From contig VXAA01005214.1 of the NCBI GenBank assembly GCA_013399115.1, positions 25,403-89,402 of the forward strand: DNA of 64,000 nucleotides, written 5' to 3'. The notes under the pieces were generated by a model, which worked only from the letters and a program-made list of their open reading frames with translations, made no database searches and was not told where the DNA came from. This document shows, one piece after another, positions 62,149-64,000 of this stretch. Every line of letters starts with the position of its first letter. The stretch's first letter is position 1. Both the position numbers and the translations under genes were made by a program. The DNA is from Anseranas semipalmata (Eukaryota; Chordata; Aves; Anseriformes; Anseranatidae).

Positions 62149-63969
62149 CTACCAAAAGAAGAGAAAGGAGACATGAAACGCCTTGCTGTGTCAAAGGAGC
62201 TGAAGTGTCAGCACAGGTCGGTGCACCCCGCCTCCCCGCCTGGCCTCCTGCAGGTCGCTCTAAGGCAGATACGCTACGTCAACGTGCTCATACTTTGCAG
62301 GTGCTCTGAGGAGCTGAGCCCAAGCCCCGCTTACATTTAGCTCAAGGGTCTTGAGTGCAATTCGAAATCCTCCGGGAACAGGAGGGCTCAGCCTGAGGGT
62401 CTCTTTGATGACACAGCCTGTGTACTTCAGCTGCTCCAAAACCTCCATGTCCAACTGCTTCTCTTGGTTGGGACTGCATAGTAACCCCTAGAAAGGAAGA
62501 TGCTGCCATGACATTTTCGGAGCAGGACCCCGGCACTGCAAAACAGCCACCCCTCAGCAAGTGGTGTTTTCCTGCCAACCCTACAAGTAGGGAACCTCCT
62601 GAGTTGAGGGGAGCCCTATCTGTGACACCTCTCCTGGGGGGACCTTCCCACTGCCCACCCCTGTGAAATGCCTCTGGGGAAAGAAGCACACCTTCACCTG
62701 CAGCTCTTTCCTCACTTTCTGCAGGACATCGTGGTGGAGCCCTAGGAAGGCGATCAGTGATGTGGCAGCGCTAGCAGTGGTTTCGTGGCCCCCAAACAGC
62801 AGCTCTGTGGCAGACTCCTTCAGCTCCTTATGCACAGGACAGAGGAGGAACAAAACAGGCCTCAAACATACTATCTCCACCAGGCTGTGCATTGCTCCCA
62901 GGCTGGACCACCCGCTGCCCAGAGGACCCCAGTGCACTGCACAAGCTGGTTTATTGCCCAGGAAGGGGGCTGCACCACCTGCTCTCTCTTTTTGGCCCCA
63001 GAAGATAAGAATGCTGCTGACTGTGTGTGTGTGTGTGGGGGGGGGGGGGGAGGTGGGAAGGGACGGATCTGGCCCCGGGGAGAACCTCACCTGCATGTTG
63101 AGCTGCTCCCCGTTGCCCTGCGTGTGCTCCATCAGCAGCTGCAGTGCATCCTTGTAGCCACCCTCGGGCTCCTTGCAGGCCATCTTGGCGCGGATGTTCT
63201 CCTCGATCTTGGCGTGGATGATGTTGCGCGCCCGCAAGCCCTGGGCGGGCAGCGGGGAGAGCAATGTGGGACTTGTGCCGTACCACCGTCCCTCCCACCC
63301 GTTCCCTGCTGCCCGGGGAGCACTCCCAGCCGGCGGGGACCCTTACCCGGTAGAGCCCGCTGAAGGGCACGTCGATGGGGAGGGAGAAGAGGTTGCGGAT
63401 CATCTCCTCGAAGGCCTCCACCAGCTGCTGCTCGCCGTCGGGGCCGGCCTGACGGGGCTGGAAGCCCAGCAGGATCCTCATGGCGATGCGGAACATGAGG
63501 CGCTTCACCTCGGGGTACACCAGCAGGCAGGGCCCGGCGGCGCCCAGCCACCGCGCCAGGCAGGCGCTCACCTCCTCCTGGATGACGGGCACGTAGTGCT
63601 GCAGGGCGTCCCGGGAGAAGGCCCGCATGATCACCTGCCCGGGGGGACGAGGAGGAGGAGGAGGAGGAGGAGGAAGGGGACACGGGCTCAGCCGCCGCGC
63701 CCGGGCCGGCCGCACCCGCTCCCCGCCCGCCGCCGGGGCCGTACCTTTTTGCGGTGCTTGTGCTGCCCGTTGTGGAGGTTGGAGAGGCAGCCCGAGCCCA
63801 GGATGGTGCGCACCGAGGCCGGCCACTGCACGGAGACGAGGCGGTGCTCGCCCAGCAGGATGTGCCGCACGTTCTCGGCGCCCATCACCCGCACCGTGGG
63901 CCGCCCGAAGAGGTGAGTCTTGTAGATGAAGCCGTATTTCCTGCGCTTCATCTGCAGGAATTTCCGCCG
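61807..63969 (-). CDS. CYP26A1: CYP26A1 (retinoic acid 4-hydroxylase), exons 2-7, 5'-partial
   Basis: CYP26A1 is a microsomal cytochrome P450 that clears all-trans retinoic acid by 4- and 18-hydroxylation, with electrons from P450 reductase at the ER membrane. Six exons join at GT-AG introns into 430 in-frame codons. Human CYP26A1 has 497 residues, so about 67 N-terminal residues (membrane anchor and proline-rich hinge) lie in exon 1 beyond the right edge. Visible P450 landmarks are the I-helix oxygen-activation motif FGGHETT (exon 5), the K-helix E-x-x-R as KETLR (exon 6), the PERF-like NPDRF, and the heme loop FGGGLRSCVG whose cysteine (61975-61977) is the thiolate ligand (exon 7). No key residue is missing and no frame is broken. 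Sequence features such as GEHRLVSV, LLFGGHETTAS and PPVPGGFR separate A1 from B1 and C1. All introns are phase 0. Confidence 0.97.
62335..62487 (-). CDS. CYP26A1: CYP26A1 exon 6 (51 codons, K helix)
   Basis: The exon starts GLLCSPNQEKQLDM and ends ALKTLELN. The E-x-x-R motif (ETLR) lies at 62392-62403. It is followed by LSPPVPGGFR, which corresponds to the human CYP26A1 stretch lining the active site. The acceptor is CTTTCTAG and the donor GTAAGC. Confidence 0.95.
62692..62826 (-). CDS. CYP26A1: CYP26A1 exon 5 (45 codons, I helix)
   Basis: The exon starts ELKESATELL and ends VRKELQVK. It carries the I-helix oxygen-activation motif FGGHETTAS at 62770-62796, with the conserved threonine pair. 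The acceptor is CATAAG, with a less favoured A at -3, and the donor is GTGTGC, which departs from the GTRAGT consensus. Both splice sites are therefore weaker than those of the other exons. Confidence 0.94.
63022..63050. repeat. (TG)8 followed by G14 in CYP26A1 intron 4
   Basis: Eight TG units run straight into 14 Gs. In the transcript this is C14 followed by CA repeats. It sits about 40 bp inside intron 4 from the exon 4 donor. Length is likely polymorphic and prone to sequencing error. Confidence 0.95.
63091..63240 (-). CDS. CYP26A1: CYP26A1 exon 4 (50 codons)
   Basis: The exon starts GLRARNIIHAKIEENIRAK and ends EQLNMQ. The acceptor is GCCCAG and the donor GTGAGG. It encodes the G to H helix region. 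Compared with human, the linker after the ENIRAK helix is shorter and carries KEPEGG, which fits the usual variability there. Confidence 0.94.
63347..63634 (-). CDS. CYP26A1: CYP26A1 exon 3 (96 codons)
   Basis: The exon runs from VIMRAFSRDAL to PFSGLYR. It encodes the D to G helix region, with conserved VYPEVKRLMFRIAMRILLG and the FSLPIDVPFSG segment that is a CYP26 hallmark. The acceptor is GGGCAG after a long TCC-rich pyrimidine tract in intron 2, and the donor is GTAAGG. The neighbouring introns are only 110 and 106 bp. Confidence 0.95.
63649..63674. repeat. (GAG)n triplet repeat in CYP26A1 intron 2
   Basis: There are about 8.7 copies of GAG on the plus strand, which is a TCC pyrimidine tract in the transcript. 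It ends 14 nt before the exon 3 acceptor and so is likely to act as its polypyrimidine tract. Confidence 0.9.
63745..63969 (-). CDS. CYP26A1: CYP26A1 exon 2 (75 codons)
   Basis: The exon begins after a C-rich tract and acceptor GTCCAG and opens with RRKFLQMKRRKYG. It covers the region after the proline hinge through the B to C helices, including KTHLFGRPTV, the substrate-side GEHRLVSV segment, and WPASVRTILG, whose W and R correspond to the C-helix heme-propionate contact region. It ends HKHRKK before donor GTACGG. It starts and ends on codon boundaries, matching the human exon 2 limits. It is GC-rich and part of the CpG-dense 5' half of the gene. Confidence 0.95.
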
Positions 63970-64000
63970 CTGGACGGGGGGGTGAAAATAAATACATTAA

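Larger units (their letters stand above)
63100..63970. promoter_or_regulatory. CpG-rich 5' half of CYP26A1
   Basis: Exons 2-4 and their introns are strongly GC-rich with frequent CpG, unlike exons 5-7. This probably is the downstream part of the promoter CpG island of CYP26A1, whose centre lies beyond the right edge. The known promoter-proximal RAREs of this gene family are upstream of exon 1 and are not in the window. Confidence 0.6.

Noticed and set aside
63173..63916. 247-codon plus-strand frame antisense to CYP26A1 exons 2-4
   Set aside because: It is the GC-rich shadow of the real exons on the other strand, crosses their introns, and is arginine/glycine/alanine-rich low-complexity sequence.
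62951..63997. 348-codon minus-strand frame through exons 2-4
   Set aside because: It runs in a shifted frame through introns 2 and 3. Only its first few codons, at the start of exon 2, match CYP26A1; the rest is composition-driven.
1..64000. CRISPR arrays, bacterial operons, tRNA or rRNA genes, endogenous retroviruses
   Set aside because: None seen. There are no regularly spaced repeats, no cloverleaf with intact A and B boxes, and no LTR or gag-pol-like frames.

Overview
The window looks like bird nuclear DNA from a draft assembly. The evidence is a truncated CR1 retroposon with its octamer tail (33715-33806), a low repeat load, GT-AG introns, one 140-bp run of N inside a CpG island, and a cytochrome P450 gene whose protein closely matches avian CYP26A1. 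I cannot name the species.

The only protein-coding gene I can support is CYP26A1, the retinoic-acid hydroxylase. It lies on the minus strand at the right edge. Exons 2 to 7 (430 codons, 61807-63969) are present and intact; exon 1 and the promoter lie beyond the right end. Exon lengths are 225, 288, 150, 135, 153 and 342 nt, all introns are phase 0 and short (106-264 bp), and the stop codon is followed by about 430 nt of 3' UTR with two candidate poly(A) signals.

The remaining 61 kb is the desert downstream of CYP26A1. No reading frame in it has recognisable homology. It holds a gap-interrupted CpG island at about 32.0-32.74 kb (a likely unannotated promoter), two old MIR/CORE-SINE-like copies (9690-9806, 23790-23932), one CR1 fragment, several simple repeats, many A-runs, and a few unusually long perfect inverted repeats.

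The most interesting signal is regulatory. Reading both strands for the nuclear-receptor half-site RGKTCA, I find three perfect direct repeats with 5-bp spacing, the classical retinoic-acid response element (RARE) architecture, at 8920-8936, 30826-30842 and 50689-50705. The middle one lies in a dense half-site cluster (30568-30842) that also contains perfect DR1, DR2 and IR1 arrangements. A near-match DR5 sits about 0.6 kb from the third. Under uniform base composition about 0.1 perfect DR5 would be expected in 64 kb. Because CYP26A1 is a leading retinoic-acid-induced gene, the desert may carry distal retinoic-acid-responsive enhancers for it. This is an inference from motifs and needs conservation and receptor-binding data.

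A second observation concerns base composition. In regularly spaced hand-counted samples, the left part of the window shows A>T and C>G on the plus strand and the right part shows G>C. The switch is near the CpG island, as expected if transcription, or replication, diverges from there.
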